From Branchipolynoe longqiensis (taxonomy: Eukaryota > Annelida > Polychaeta > Phyllodocida > Polynoidae): a stretch of DNA of 64,000 nucleotides. This document shows positions 1 to 11,281 of this stretch, in pieces (positions within the stretch are counted from its first letter, which is position 1; each line of letters opens with the position of its first letter). The notes below the pieces were generated by a model that saw only the letters and a list, made by a program, of their open reading frames with translations, did not search any database and was not told where the DNA came from. The stretch lies in NCBI GenBank assembly GCA_030323885.1, contig CM059202.1, positions 47,386,849 through 47,450,848 of the forward strand, in the 5' to 3' direction. The translations under genes and the position numbers were made by a program.

Positions 1-242
1 GTATAGTTTGTTCATCAATAAATGTTTGTATACTTTTTTTTGTATTATAAAAAACATGTTTTTGTTTTCTTTATTCAAAAACATTTTGTACACCCTGGAA
101 TCTGACTCCCATTACCTTTTCTGTGATTCTCTTTGGCAGTGATGGAGTTGTCCATTTGTTTTCCCCGCAGCAATTTAACAAATCAATTTTGGAAGAATAC
201 TCCTTGCGGAAGCCATACAGTTCCCTTACTGCATATTTGCAG

Positions 243-591
243 TTAAAGCCGCATAGTCCGATGAAAACATAAAATTGACAAAACTAAAACACTTACCTTG
301 ATTTGATTCTACGGATCTAACTTAGATACTGATGCACTATTAAACATGTGTTGCCACATAGAAGGGATTACCAAGTCAATTTAATAGAACCTGTTACTGC
401 TGCCTATGGTGTCAGAGTTTTGGCGTGCTTGCCAACATTAATTTGGCATGGTTGCACTTCAAATATCTCAAAGTTAGCCATTTAAAATAAAGTTACTTCA
501 AGCTAAAGAAAGGTACATTATAACAATCAACCTAAGATATTTATCTCAGAAAATGACCGAAACCCCAAACCATCGGACTATGCAGCTTTAA
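243..591. mobile_element. TTAA-flanked MITE, copy 1
   Basis: TTAA (243-246, 588-591) flanks inverted ends of the form AGCYGCATAGTCCGATG and CATCGGACTATGCAGCT. The interior matches the element at 13946-14300 in inverted orientation; for example, the GGCGTGCTTGCC block and the AACCTGTTACTGC block recur. TTAA target sites are characteristic of piggyBac-type elements, so a non-autonomous piggyBac-like MITE is inferred. No ORF. Confidence 0.75.
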
Positions 592-627
592 AGAAAAGTC
601 AAATCAATACGGGGCGCCGATACTTAC

Positions 628-696
628 CAGGCGAATGTTCACTCCTGTGTTTATACATGTATGACACACGGCTCCTATGGACTCTCGGATCAAGGA
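628..696 (-). CDS. Candidate exon of unknown or downstream cytoplasmic sequence
   Basis: A 69-nt stretch between a good acceptor (CCTGTTTTCAG) and an excellent donor (CTG|GTAAGTATC). Two frames are open: phase 0, reading SLIRESIGAVCHTC and on, and phase 1, reading LDPRVHRSRVSYMYKH and on. In phase 1 the exon is symmetric, like all exons of the EGF-transmembrane gene on the same strand, and its basic, Tyr-containing peptide could extend the cytoplasmic tail past a splice at 14355. I do not recognise either peptide. It could equally be a chance splice-site pair or part of a neighbouring gene. Confidence 0.35.
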
Positions 697-2074
697 CTGA
701 AAACAGGGATCGAAGGACAGATCAGATGCTTGTAGAACAGAAAAATGGGCGGGGGGGGGGGGGGGGAAGGGGGGCGAGTCATCACCATGTCCCGCTATCG
801 ATGAAATCTGCATAGTCTGATGAACCAGAAAATTGTCTGAGACAAACCACTAATCTAGACATTGCTGGCATGGGCATAGAAAATGACAAAGCATAGCTGG
901 GAAGAAGGTAATTGTATTCCTATGACAGGCAAGATCAGCAGTGGGCAGGTGTTTTAGCCAACTATGAAGAATATATTTTGTTTAGTTCTTATATGATCAT
1001 GACCTGTTGGTAAATTAGCATTGCTTTGATTGATATGCCATTATACTACTCGTTTTAAATAGTGTAATTCAGCCAGATTATATGAACATCATATGCTAAA
1101 GCCGACTTCCTTGTAATGGTGGCCATCTCATATTTTATTACAACACCAACAATGAAATGTGTGGTTTTTCAGTGTCGCTTGAGGTGGTAATTTATTCTCG
1201 CCAAGCACTAATTGCACCATTTGATTGATACTACTTTCAAATTAGGCCAGTTGGGACAAGAAACAACAGAAATTGAGAAGAAAATAGTCCTGGTTGGCTT
1301 TCAATTTAAATATTCAATCAAAAATCAATTATTTTAAATTTTGTGTTTCTAAGTCAATAATAAACATTGGACATGTTAGCCATAACATGAATAATTCACG
1401 GCCAGAGGTGTGGCGGCTACATGATAAGATCCAAATCAGACACTGTGACGTCACCTTAGCTTTCGCTGCTGTCAGCAGCTGCCCTGCCATGGTGGCTACA
1501 CTTAGGGGAAACCCCCAAACAAGAACTGACAGAGATATTGGTTGGTGCCACTTGCCTCTCCCATCAAAACGGGTCACGTGACCACCCCGCGGGCAATTTT
1601 CCATTTCAGACTAAACCACAGACCCGACAACGCATATCCAACTTCACCCACCCACCCACCCACACCTCTAGGTAAAGAAGAGGCGGGAGGTGTTGAAGAT
1701 TTGGGGCTGGTACATTGGGACGTGGTCCCTATATGGCCGGCAGGTTCTGTATGGGTGTGTAAAGGGAGGGTGACTTGGGACCAACACTCAGAACAATGGA
1801 CAGAAAACCAGAGACAAGAGAGACATAACAATAGACCAGATAACGATACATGCCAAAAGATAAGAAATAAAAATAAACCACATTATACCATCCTGCTCCC
1901 GCCTTAGTGAATTCTATTTGGGTGGCGTAATAAATAATTAATTTAATCTTTTCACCATTCCACCAAATCGCAGATTGATATCAAACTAGACTTGACTGCT
2001 AGATGGCTTGGTTTAGTCAGATATCCATTACTGGTAAATGTGTTCTGCAGCCCTAGCAGTGGAAAAATAACATC
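697..2074. other. No gene recognised
   Basis: AT-rich sequence with a G-run of about 20 at 750-766 and a CCCA-rich stretch near 1650. Small ORFs on both strands have no recognisable domain. The fragment at 788-822 (TGCATAGTCTGATG) resembles a lone end of the TTAA MITE family. Confidence 0.5.
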
Positions 2075-2315
2075 AAAGCTGCATACTCCAATAGTTTTGA
2101 GTTTCTCCCATTGTTTGTGACAGATATATAATGATATTTATTCCCAACCAAATAAATTTGATTACAATGGTTTATTTTGTTAGATATTTGTAGCAAAGTA
2201 ATGGCAAATTAATTCTGGTGTGCACATAGATATCCTGACAAGATCTGCTTCAGCAGAAATAGGTTCTATTAAATTGACTCAGTATTCATTTCTACACAGC
2301 AACAAATATTTAATT
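2075..2315. mobile_element. Truncated/diverged copy of the TTAA MITE
   Basis: It begins with AAAGCTGCATACTCC and ends near a TTTAA, and shares the internal block GTTCTATTAAATTGACTCAG followed by the CAACAAATA block with the element at 13946-14300. The right terminal repeat is missing. Confidence 0.55.
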
Positions 2316-2862
2316 CACAACGTGGACAGAGGACTATATGACATGGAAGTTTATTTTCATGTACACATAAGGGCATAAAGGTTTAGAGGTACAGAGTTCG
2401 AATCATTTACTCAAGCACTGAACACTATTGAGTCAGTTGTCTTTGGAATGTAGGGTTGGGTGGGCGGCTGAGAAAAGCTGAGGTGTTGTCGATCCGATGT
2501 CAGGTGGCGAAGTGCGGAAGCTATGCGGAGGTAGGCAGTCGGCAAACTGAGGGCGACCTGAAGTGACCTCACATATCTTGGTTCCTCCGGATGATGGTAG
2601 GGGAATGGGTGGCGCCCGAGAGCTGAACCCAGGTGCCACCATTACAGTCCTTTGCCTCATGCGAATTACACATGTTGACTAACCAACATGCACAATTCAC
2701 AATGCGGACAAAGGACTATATGACATGGAACTTTATTTTCATGTACACATAAGGGCATAAAGGTTTAGAGGTACAGAGTTCGAATCATTTACTCAACCCT
2801 ATCAAGGCAATTGTCTTTTGAATGCATAGTTGGGTGGGCGGCTGAGAAAAGCTGGTGAGGTG
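2313..2862. repeat. Direct duplication, offset 382 bp, of a DIRS-like terminal region
   Basis: 2313-2480 and 2695-2862 share almost the same sequence (CACAAYGYGGACARAGGAC through GGGTGGGCGGCTGAGAAAAGC). Between them, 2580-2700 carries the segment ending GTTGACTAACCAACATG that also stands upstream of gag-like ORFs at 8.2, 27.6 and 47.05 kb. This looks like retroelement terminal sequence duplicated in tandem. Confidence 0.6.
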
Positions 2863-2899
2863 TTGCACTACCAGGTTGTTGACTTCTAGGCAGTTCATG

Positions 2900-3172
2900 T
2901 AGTGCGCCCTGGCTAGGTACTCAACTGAGTACTACCCAACCTCCAAATGCCGTCTGGGAAGCGCACTGTCATCTCCTGGGTGCACATTGAGTTGCCCAGC
3001 CAATCGAGGGTCCTCTCGATGGTAGGCGACGATGAGCAGTGGGAGTTTGGCGGCAGTGTAGTTGGCGGGCCATCCAAACTCCAGACAATCGACGAGTTGG
3101 TCATCATGATAATCCCGCAGCAAGACCTGCCAACTACCAATGTTCAATGCGGACGGCAGCGGCGTGATTAGG
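2900..3172 (-). pseudogene. DIRS-type reverse transcriptase N-terminal fragment
   Basis: On the minus strand, 3147-2932 reads SWQVLLRDYHDDQLVDCLEFGWP, then GQLNVHPGDD. A W-x-x-L-L-x-x-Y-H-D motif followed by LVD-x-L-x-x-GWP is what I recognise from the segment just ahead of the reverse transcriptase in DIRS/tyrosine-recombinase retroelements; the catalytic core is absent. A stop follows at the end of the fragment. The neighbouring direct duplication at 2313-2862 holds matching terminal sequence. It is a dead fragment lying downstream of the EGF gene. Confidence 0.55.
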
Positions 3173-3472
3173 GAGTCTTGCAGCCCTTACCTTAGTGTAC
3201 ATCTACAGGTATGAGTTATAGGTCCAGCTTCCGGGGACGGCTGTCAGCCACATGCTTAGGAGAGTCGGCATGTAGGACAGTGGTGTGTGTAGCGGATTGT
3301 ACGCTGCTGCTGACTCCATGTCCGGGTCGGCGGTAGCGTCTTCCAGGTCCTCGGCGACATGGGCGTGCTGGTTGGCAGTGAGAAGCGCAGTGTTGTCATA
3401 GGCCAGCGTCTCAGGAGGCGTAGATGTGGCACTGGAGGTGAGCTGCACCATTGTGACCTTACTACAACTGCA

Positions 3473-3966
3473 GGCCCGTATGCATGGAGCAGTGTTAGCA
3501 GCGTGTGGTGTTATCCCTCTAACACCGGGTAGCTACCACCGGTTATCGGCGTCGTCAAGAACTATGTCACGCCGTATGCATGGGGGCCTAAACAGTGAGT
3601 GTTAGCTAAACGTGAACGTATTTATAGATTTGGGAAATCCCTCGATTCGACAATATGAATAACGCCGCCAATGTGGCGGCAGCATTAATATTGCTTCGAA
3701 TTTAGGGTTAAATTGATAACATTTCACTTATTGCGTATTTAATTCTGCCAAATATGATAGCATTGAATAGTTTGGTCTCCATCCTGACACTAACCTAACA
3801 CTAACACCGCTGTAAACCTGCTAGGGGGTAGGTTTACATTCTTCGACTTTAAATGTGTGGTGTTAGGCATAACACTGCTCTATGCATAACAACTTTTCAG
3901 CGCTAAACCAGAAATCCCTCCCTAACTGCGGTTTGCCTCACTAACACCGGTCCATGCACACGGGCC
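3473..3966. mobile_element. MITE with ~27-bp terminal inverted repeats
   Basis: The left end GGCCCGTATGCATGGA (then GCAGTGTTAG) pairs with the right end, whose reverse complement reads GGCCCGTGTGCATGGA (then CCGGTGTTAG). The 494-bp interior has no convincing ORF but repeats the CTAACACCG motif several times. Both ends are preceded by CAG, as in hAT elements, but I see no 8-bp target duplication, so the superfamily is unassigned. Confidence 0.65.
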
Positions 3967-4299
3967 CTGGAGGCGAAACTTCCTGGCGAGCTGGCGAACC
4001 GATTGCTGTGTTGAGCTGTTTAAATGTGTAGCAGCGTTCTTGGTGTTCAGTGGTTGTGTGGCGTTTGGGTGCATGGTTGTCAGCATGATCATCTTTGGAG
4101 GCAGGCCGCGTTGTTGGTTGACAATGATTTGATTTGATTGACAATAATTTTATCTTTACTGTCGACTCCTCACAGGGTATGAGAGCAACAATATAACGAC
4201 ATAGAATGTAAATCAAATAACAACTCAAAATGGCAACATTCAAGAATTTGTTTTTACAAATATACAAATCAATATACAAAATGTCATTATTAACCAAGG

Positions 4300-4904
4300 G
4301 TTATTTTTATGGCCGCTTCCAACTCGTACCACTACACATATTAAAACACAAACTTTTAGTAACCACTATTTAGGCTATTTAAGTGCAGAAGTAAAACAAA
4401 CACCCATATATGTTTATAAGAGTCAGATAACAGACACCTACTTAAATTTAAATGAAATTTCACAAAGTAGAAACATCATAGTAGTTGATAATAGTGCACA
4501 ATTTATGGAAGCATTTAAAATGACACCGACTAACCAAAAAAGGAAGAGATATACTTCAACTGCTACTTTGGCATTAAAATAGGGGGGTTGGTCAATGCAT
4601 GTTTCACTGATTATAGACAATATACTAAAGGCAAGCTAATGCACACTACATAAGATCTGTAATTATAGATATAAAAACATTAAATGAGAATATATAGACT
4701 AGAACAAGGCCATTATTTCTTTCACAAATTTAGCAAAGTTTTACAATTGTTTTGGGTTTTTACTGTTAAACGAACATGACATTTTTAGAACATTTGTGTA
4801 ATAGTATCTTTTTACAAATTTGGTGTTTAGTTGGTTCAGGGCTGGACAGACCATAGCATAATGAAATTCATTGCCTTGTTTAATTAGCAGGTAGGGGCCA
4901 GGAC
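4300..4904. other. No gene recognised
   Basis: AT-rich intergenic sequence; short ORFs are hydrophobic or low complexity and match nothing I know. Confidence 0.5.
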
Positions 4905-5335
4905 TAGTAATTCAAAACGTCTTGGTTTCTCAAGGCATATTGAAAAACCAAAACAGTTTACATACAGAAACAAATAGGGGTGAGCTGTCACAGTCTGCAA
5001 CTACTTTAATATGGAGCATGGAGCCTAACAAAATATATAATTGAAATGGGCGTAAGTCGCTGTTCAGAGGTCCCATGAAGAAAATACTCCTGTGAATAGT
5101 TGGTTCATAATATTCAATTAAAACTACATTAAAATAAAGAGATAATCTTACTTTGCCTATTACATTGTGCGGTTTGTATTCTGGAATTAGTCATCTTTAC
5201 TGGTGAACCACCATGGTCTATTTAAAAAAGTATTTTTCTTAGAATCAAAATCCTGGACATAGTTAATGAGAAATAACCAAAAATATGAACATATCATGAT
5301 ATATGGCATGATATAAGCCATTCCTCTAATGTACA
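4905..5335. repeat. Long repeat, inverted partner of 18545-18965
   Basis: The GTCTTGGTTTCTCAAGRC block, AAATAGGGGTGAGCTGTCACAG, and the later block around GAATCAAAATCCTGGACATAG all recur in reverse complement at 18545-18965. That partner lies at the 3' end of a DIRS-like recombinase ORF, so this may be a solo inverted terminal repeat of the same element family. Confidence 0.6.
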
Positions 5336-5482
5336 TGCAGGCAGATGGGTTGTTGTTTTAGCAGTCTACACAAGGATGGCCACTGGAGGCGGGGTGTGGG
5401 CGTGGGTGCAGAGTGGGATTTCTCTCCGTCGTATATCCACCACACAGTATATGTGTATGTGCATATACGCATATACATATAG

Positions 5483-5572
5483 ACTTGACATTACCAAACT
5501 CGACATTCCCAACTCAATTTTAACCTGACTTTTCCCAACATGACGTCACCTGACCTGACTTTACCCAGTATC
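5483..5572. repeat. Diverged copy of the 15-bp foldback minisatellite
   Basis: About six degenerate units of the form (A)CTYGACNTTACCC (for example GACTTGACATTACC and CCTGACTTTACCC) resemble the left half of the tandem repeat at 16216-16757. The motif is present but no flanking arms are seen here. Confidence 0.4.
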
Positions 5573-6440
5573 TACTAAATACCTATTTACAGCAACTGGC
5601 AGTCTCTGGTTACCACATCTTAACTTACATAGATTAAGTATATCTACAAAATCAAGTTCAATTAAATAGTTTTACAGACACAAGTTATGGTTGAAGCCTG
5701 TAATTAGTAGAAAGTGTATTTGTATCTACTTCAGCACTCCAATTTTGGATAGCATTATCACTTAGACTCAAATATATGATATTCTTCTTCAACCAATTTC
5801 TTGTTCATACCAGATATTTGACAATCCACAATTATCTAAAATGCTTTTTATTTTCACAATCCAATTTTGAAATAAAGTTATCATATACATGGTGGAGACT
5901 AATTTTGTTTAGTGACCACTACAGATTCTTGCCAACATGTTTACCAAATGCTGGCACACTATGCTGCTCAAGCTATGTCCACCAAGTTCACCATATGCCA
6001 TGCAATTAGCAGAAAATCTTGATCTGGTCTTAAGTTTGAAAGCCTCAGACTTCACTGCCATCTAAAAGAATTGGAAGTACTTAAATGATCAAATAGCTTG
6101 CACTGTATATCTACACATAGCGACAACTAATTGGCTTTATTTATAGAAATAAAATAGCGCTTCTAGCTTGAGACAGTTGTTTGTTGATAGGTTTATTGAA
6201 TTTGCCATTGAAAGCAAATGTTGTGGCAATATAAATATAACTAAGTGTTGGACTGATGGTTAGCCGAGTCTAGCTTTCATTCGGCCAAGTTTGAAATCCT
6301 CCTCCATGTGTGTTGGTGCAGTGGTTCCAGCCATGGCATTAGCTTGTGCTTGCAAGACATCTGAGGTGGCTGTGTGGGCGGAGGGGATTAGCGACACTGT
6401 GTCGGCTGCTCATAACTGACTGATCGGGTTTTTGTAACCC
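5573..6440. other. No gene recognised
   Basis: AT-rich; a possible coding frame at 5776-6009 on the plus strand has no recognisable motif. 6240-6440 may be the start of repeat sequence flanking the LINE remnant. Confidence 0.45.
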
Positions 6441-6444
6441 GTTC

Positions 6445-7040
6445 AGTTCATCATCATGCTGTCGGTCGCGATGCGACAAAGACTGCTTTCATTACTTGAC
6501 TGCTGCTCTCCCTTTATCTCTCTGCTGTGAGAGTGATGTCCATGAGTCGGTCGGACTTAATGTCTCTCAGCTTCAGGTTTCTCTTGATAGTGTCCTTGAA
6601 CCGGAGACGAGGGCGCCCTCTCTTTCTGTAACCAGAAGACAGTTGAGAATAGAGGATCTGCTTTGGTAGCCTGTCTGATGACATCCTCATGAGGTGTCCA
6701 ATCCACCAGAGATTCTTTTTGATCAAAAGATCTTCCATAGAGGGCAGCCCCGTCTGTTTTAGTATTTCCTTATTTATCACTTTGTCCTTCCAGTTTAGCA
6801 TCATGATTGAATGCAGATATCGCATCATGAAGGCATGCAGCTTTTTCACCTGTCATCTGTACACTGTCCAGGCCTCGGCTCCGTATAGTAGGGTGGATAG
6901 CACGATTGCACGGTAGATCTTGCCTTTGGTGACCCGCATGGACACATGGTAGTTGTTCCAGAGTCTTGGGCGTAGTCGGCTGAAAGATGCGCTAGCCTTG
7001 GCCATCCTCCTCTGTATTTCAGCATCAATCACTTGATATA
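6445..7040 (-). pseudogene. LINE reverse transcriptase C-terminal fragment, 3' end
   Basis: Minus-strand reading gives the familiar C-terminal end of a non-LTR retrotransposon ORF2: a YGAEAWTVY-like block (interrupted), then KDKVINKEIL, SMEDLLIKKNLWWIGHLMRM, RLPKQILYSQL, and RKRGRPRLRFKDTIKRNLK, stopping at 6514. Residues 7028-6846 are in a shifted frame relative to 6849-6514, so it is broken. It ends in a (GAT)n-like tail near 6450. The same 3' end recurs at 50100-50170, 58500-58845 and 61328-61383, so this is a recurring LINE family here. Truncation at the 5' side is typical of LINE insertion. Confidence 0.8.
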
Positions 7041-7239
7041 GTGCTTCTGTTCAGTTACAGGCTGCAAAACTGCAGTATTGAATCGGCACCGAAATTAATA
7101 CAGTCAGAGCACTTGAGTCCAGGCATCAAAGAGTTAGAGAGGCAGGAAGGGAGAAGAGGGAATCCATAGCAAAAGAGCGCAGTGAAGCAGAGAAAAGGAA
7201 AAGGGCCCCAACCAAGCAAACAACTGTCAGTCTTTGTTA

Positions 7240-8021
7240 CCTGCCCTTATTTATCATGATGAAGACGCGCTCTGACCATGTCAGGCACATTTCCCAGTCC
7301 CAGTCCCCAGCCATGTTGACGCTGTCCTTGCTCATGGCGGCAGCCCAGGATTGCCGCATAGCCTGATCCTTGGCCATGCTATAACACACCAACAGGTACT
7401 TGTGCCAGGTACTCCCCCACAGCCCTACCTTTCCTTTTTAAACGGTTTTCCTACCTCTGCACTTCTTGTAGTTGCTTGTGTCGGTCTCAATGATCCCCTC
7501 AATGACCTCTTAGTGGCGGGCATCAGTCCTGGCTGCTGGGTTGGTGGTGGTGTTCTTTGTCCTCCAGGCGGTGGCTGGTATAGCGACTGCGGCTCTTTTC
7601 CACAGGTGATTCAAGGGGCGGATGTCCGGCGATGACGATGACTGGGTAAGAGGGACGCTACTGATGACTTTTGGCTCGGCGATTGTCTTCTTTTGTGTTC
7701 TCCAGTCTCCATGGCATCCATCCTCTCGAGGATCGTCTTGTTGACCTCTGCTTGTTGGACTAGTGGGTCGGCCAGTGATTGTTGAAGAAGGGTGATCTTG
7801 TGGTCTGCTGTGGCATGCCTGGGTTGATTGTGTGCTGGATGGCAGGCGATATAACTGACCTTGGACGCCCTTGTGGGTGAGCGACAGTGTCTGCGGGTGT
7901 GACCTCTGGCTCGGCGGTGGCGGTCGCAGTGTTGATGTTTGGCGGCACAAGGCATCCTGGAGAACAGGCTGTATGCCGGGGTGAGCTGAGTAAAGCTGGA
8001 GAGGAGTTGTCGATCCAGCAT
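7240..8021 (-). pseudogene. Gag-like ORF of a DIRS-type retroelement (degraded)
   Basis: The minus strand carries Pro/Ser/Thr-rich coding sequence (for example LADPLVQQAEVNKTILERMDAM at about 7800-7720). It aligns by eye with the better preserved ORF at 46890-45877 (KTLAQQAEVNRTMLDRM). Downstream DNA at 7460-7240 also matches the 46140-45895 segment that encodes the conserved tryptophan-rich region. Several frameshifts split it into overlapping short ORFs. It is probably the structural protein gene of a tyrosine-recombinase retroelement. No polymerase follows directly. Confidence 0.55.
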
Positions 8022-8220
8022 TAGGTGGCGAAGTTCAGGAGCTATGCGGAGGCGAGCTGGTGGCGACCAGAAGTGACTTCACATCACATGGCATGAGATC
8101 GGGTTCCTCCGGATGATGGTAGGAGGCAGGGGCAGTGGCCGAGAGGCAAAACTAGGTGGCGCCACTGCAGTCTTTTGCCACGGGTCAATTACAAATGTTG
8201 ACCAACGAACATGCACAATG
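8022..8220 (-). repeat. 5' terminal region of a DIRS-like element
   Basis: Matches 2490-2695 (CTATGCGGAGGYRGG, TTCCTCCGGATGATGGTAGG, and the ending GTTGACCAACGAACATGC) and resembles 27540-27640 and 46960-47065. The recurring ATGTTGnnnAACnAACAT palindrome upstream of gag-like ORFs suggests an element terminus. Confidence 0.55.
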
Positions 8221-8314
8221 AGCGCTCCAGTATTTACATTGGATATGTAGGATAAAATCTAGAATTTCTAGTGAGAGCATTGCCATACAAACAAAGGTGG
8301 CCATCATTGTCCAT

Positions 8315-8530
8315 AAGATGGGTAATTTGAAGTGCAGGAAAAGTCGCAATGGCTGTTGATGTCGACATCACCTCCTAGAATGTCACTACAACCTTAGCTG
8401 CCAGTGCGGGCTCTGACAATGCGATCAAGCAGATAGTTCATCGCTTCCGCCCCGCATAACAGGCGCCTCGTCCACTATCCTCTTGGACATGAACCTGCGT
8501 GGTCAGGATTGATCCTGCGCAAACAAAAAC
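8315..8530. repeat. Dispersed repeat, copy 1 (pairs with 11505-11720)
   Basis: Both copies share GAAAAGTCRCAATGGC, CACCTCCTAGAATGT, CTACAACCTTAGCTRCCA and TATCCTCTTGG in the same order and orientation. About 80% identity by eye; no ORF. The family is unknown. Confidence 0.6.
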
Positions 8531-9069
8531 AACATAAACTGTGCTTCTTGATCCCCTAAGTCTCAGTCGCCATCATCAACATGACAGCAACACATCCGCA
8601 ACGAAGCGAAAACCACACCTGCAGCAGACACAGAACTGCCCTGCAATGTTCCAATGACCTTTGACTCAAACCTGCTGTCAAAATGCCATGCCAGGTAAAC
8701 GCAAGTGAAAGCCGCCTCCACCCATGGAAATCCATACATAGCACAGGTAGAGCGCAAGATAGCTGAATACAGAGACAGCTGAAGCAAAGAACCCTCACCT
8801 TCTTTGCTCCGACCAGAAAATGACGATAAAACTAACCAACATGACCCATAAGCATAAACAGCTCAGCAACAAGGAGTGCAACAAGCAGGTTTGAACTCGC
8901 AACAACGCGTTTGACCTCACATGAGCTTGCGCTGGCTCAACCAGTTCCAAGACAAAGTTCACAAGACAAAAAGCTCACCCTTATTGAAAAAAGAGAAAAG
9001 CTCACAAGCCTTACTGAGAAGTGTTACCAGGTTCAATTGTTCTCACACCTCTCACACCTCCTGAATCAT

Positions 9070-9370
9070 ACGTTTTTGTATCTTGGAGCTTTCTGTCCTA
9101 GCAACATCTATGGTCATATCAGGACGGGTACCGACCCGTGAGAGTGTGCACCCATCACAACTTTTATAGTGCTGCACCACTGGGAGATCGGGCCATAGAC
9201 ACCATGACCTGATATCCCACTCAGTCACACTATCCTAATAATGTCGAGTGCCAGGGCAGGTAGCGACAAGTATCAATTTTGTAAGGCATTGATTTCACTC
9301 GCCCGGGATTTGAACTTCCGACCTTCTGCACGGGAAGCCTGTGCTCTACCGATTCGGTCACCAAAGAACT
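9070..9370 (-). mobile_element. SINE-A copy, tRNA-derived head
   Basis: Reading the minus strand from 9370: a tRNA-like head (GGTGACCGAATCGGTAGAGC as box A region, GGAAGTTCAAATCCCGGG as box B region), then the family body (CACTCAGTCACA, ACTGGGAGATCGGG, ATATCAGGACGGGTACC in plus orientation). The complete copy at 25372-25701 defines the family. Confidence 0.7.
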
Positions 9371-9664
9371 GTGAATTATTATTAAAATGTTCTTTCGATT
9401 TTTATTCGAGGACATATATATGAATACAAATATGAATAAAGCTGTATTTTTTAAAGTTAACATTCGAGGTGAATTGTCCTCCTTTGTTTGAATGGAAAAC
9501 CAAGAAAAACCTTTGACCAGTCCCTTAAGAAATACATTTAAAGATAGTCCAGCTTATCATACCTGTGACATCTAGATGTATATATGTATATACACCATTT
9601 TTTTCAAAATTGATGTGAGCTTTTCTCTTTTTTCAATAAGGGTGAGCTTTTGTCTTGCAAGCTT

Positions 9665-9935
9665 TGCTCTTGTGAGTATTAATAGGATAGCGCAAGGACT
9701 GGTGAGCTAAGTATCAGGATAATGAGACTAGCGCAAGAACTGGTGAGCTCAGTGTCAGGATAATGTGACTTAGTGGAAGTAGGATATCGGGTCATGTTGC
9801 TGGCGGCCTGATTTCGAAGTGGGGCAACACTATGAAGTCACCATGAATGCGCACTGTCACAAGACGGTACCCATCCTGATATGACCTTAGATGTTGCCAG
9901 GATGTAAAACTCCAACAACCAACCAACTTATCCGT
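9665..9935 (+). mobile_element. SINE-A fragment, opposite orientation
   Basis: Carries the reverse complement of the SINE-A body: GACTGGTGAGCTMAGTRTCAGG twice, GATATCGGGTCATG, GACGGTACCCATCCTGATATG and a 3' end reading GATGTTGCCAGGATGTAAAACTCCAAC. The tRNA head is missing and there is a local duplication at 9680-9760. Confidence 0.6.
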
Positions 9936-10160
9936 TATGGGCATGGTAAATAAATTCATCATTAAAAAAGAAATGGCATATATATACGTACAATATGACA
10001 CGCGAATGATACTGGTCAACATCCGGTTGGGGAGAGGTGGGCCGAGATGGCCCAAAAAGTACAGTGTTTTGTATTATGGAGTATAATAATACTCAGAACA
10101 ATAAGTAATATGTCCTTTCGTAGCTTTATACTCGCATGATATGTTATGCATCACATAGGG

Positions 10161-10620
10161 TGTAATCAATTAATCGACTCTGGTCACCCGAGCCACTTTT
10201 TGGCGCATGCACACATCCTGCAGACTCGGGTCGAATAATTGAATACGCTTCTCCACGCTCGGGGTGAAAAAAATCGTGGCCTATTTTTTTGTTTTTTAAT
10301 AGCCGATATAATTACAGCAAAATATGATTTAAATATTGTTATGATGGCATAGTTTAGTGATATTTCCATTTCATTAATCTATGTTATTACAACAACAAAA
10401 ATTGTATGACTGGTACCGGTGGCTGTTATCCTGCAGGATGGTACCAGCGCAAATGTGACGTCATTGCTCCTTGCAAACCCCAGCCAAGAGGTGGGCTACT
10501 GGGGTCGGGTTCTTTTGCACACGGCATGTGTATTTGTCGACTCCACTCACGGTGTTCTATTTGAAATTCTGACGACTCGGGTGACCCCAGTCGCCCGGGT
10601 CGTGTTAATCAATTACGGCC
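10161..10620. mobile_element. MITE, CGACTCTGGTCACCCGAG ends, copy 1
   Basis: Near-identical over 460 bp to 52761-53220. Inverted ends: left CGACTCTGGTCACCCGAG, right reverse complement CGACTGGGGTCACCCGAG, each preceded by a GATTAA-type flank. The open frame of 69 codons inside is shared by both copies only because the DNA is; no domain. Confidence 0.75.
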
Positions 10621-10829
10621 ATAAATAGGAGGTAAACGGGGGGGTTCAAACCACGACTTGGTTAATTGAATTAACATGCGTATTTGTAAATCGACGAATC
10701 AGCGGGACGAGTACATTCGCTGCGGTACGGCGATAGTGGCGTCACAAATGGCTCTATCTGATCCTATCCAGTATCGCGGTTTAGATTCTCAGTGGGTTTA
10801 GAGTGTACACTTGGGGTTCCGCCCATGCA

Positions 10830-11044
10830 CGTATTCGATTAACATGACCCAGACGACTCAGGTTACCTGAGTTGCTAGAAATTCAAATAGAACACTGGGA
10901 GTGGAGTTGACAAAAACACATGCCGTGTGAAAAAAGTCCCGACCCCAGTAACCCACCTCTTGGCTGGGGTTGGCTAGGAGCGATGACGTCACATTTGTGC
11001 GACAAAAAGTTGCTCAGGTTACTGGAGTTGATTAATCGAATACG
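10830..11044. mobile_element. Internally deleted MITE copy of the same family
   Basis: Flanked by CGTATTCGATTAA on the left and its reverse complement TTAATCGAATACG on the right, enclosing diverged ends (CGACTCAGGTTACCTGAG, CTCAGGTTACTGGAG) and a 150-bp part of the longer copies' interior in reverse orientation. Confidence 0.7.
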
Positions 11045-11281
11045 CTGAAATTACATTAAATTTTGACGCATGCGCAGAACCCCGAATGTAGACTCTAAAC
11101 CCACTGAGAATTTAAACTGCGACACTGGCTCTGTCTGCCCCTCACTTCGTCAACATTTTAGCAAAAAACACCCAGACATGAACATAGGACAATTGACTCT
11201 TCTTTACCTTTCTTTTCTCATCCACCTCCACCAGACAGCCCCACACCGTCCCCACAGCATACCTGCTGGCACTCTCCTCTT

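Noticed and set aside
1294..1907. Overlapping ORFs around 1.3-1.9 kb
   Set aside because: No recognisable motif, no splice signals in register and overlapping frames on both strands.
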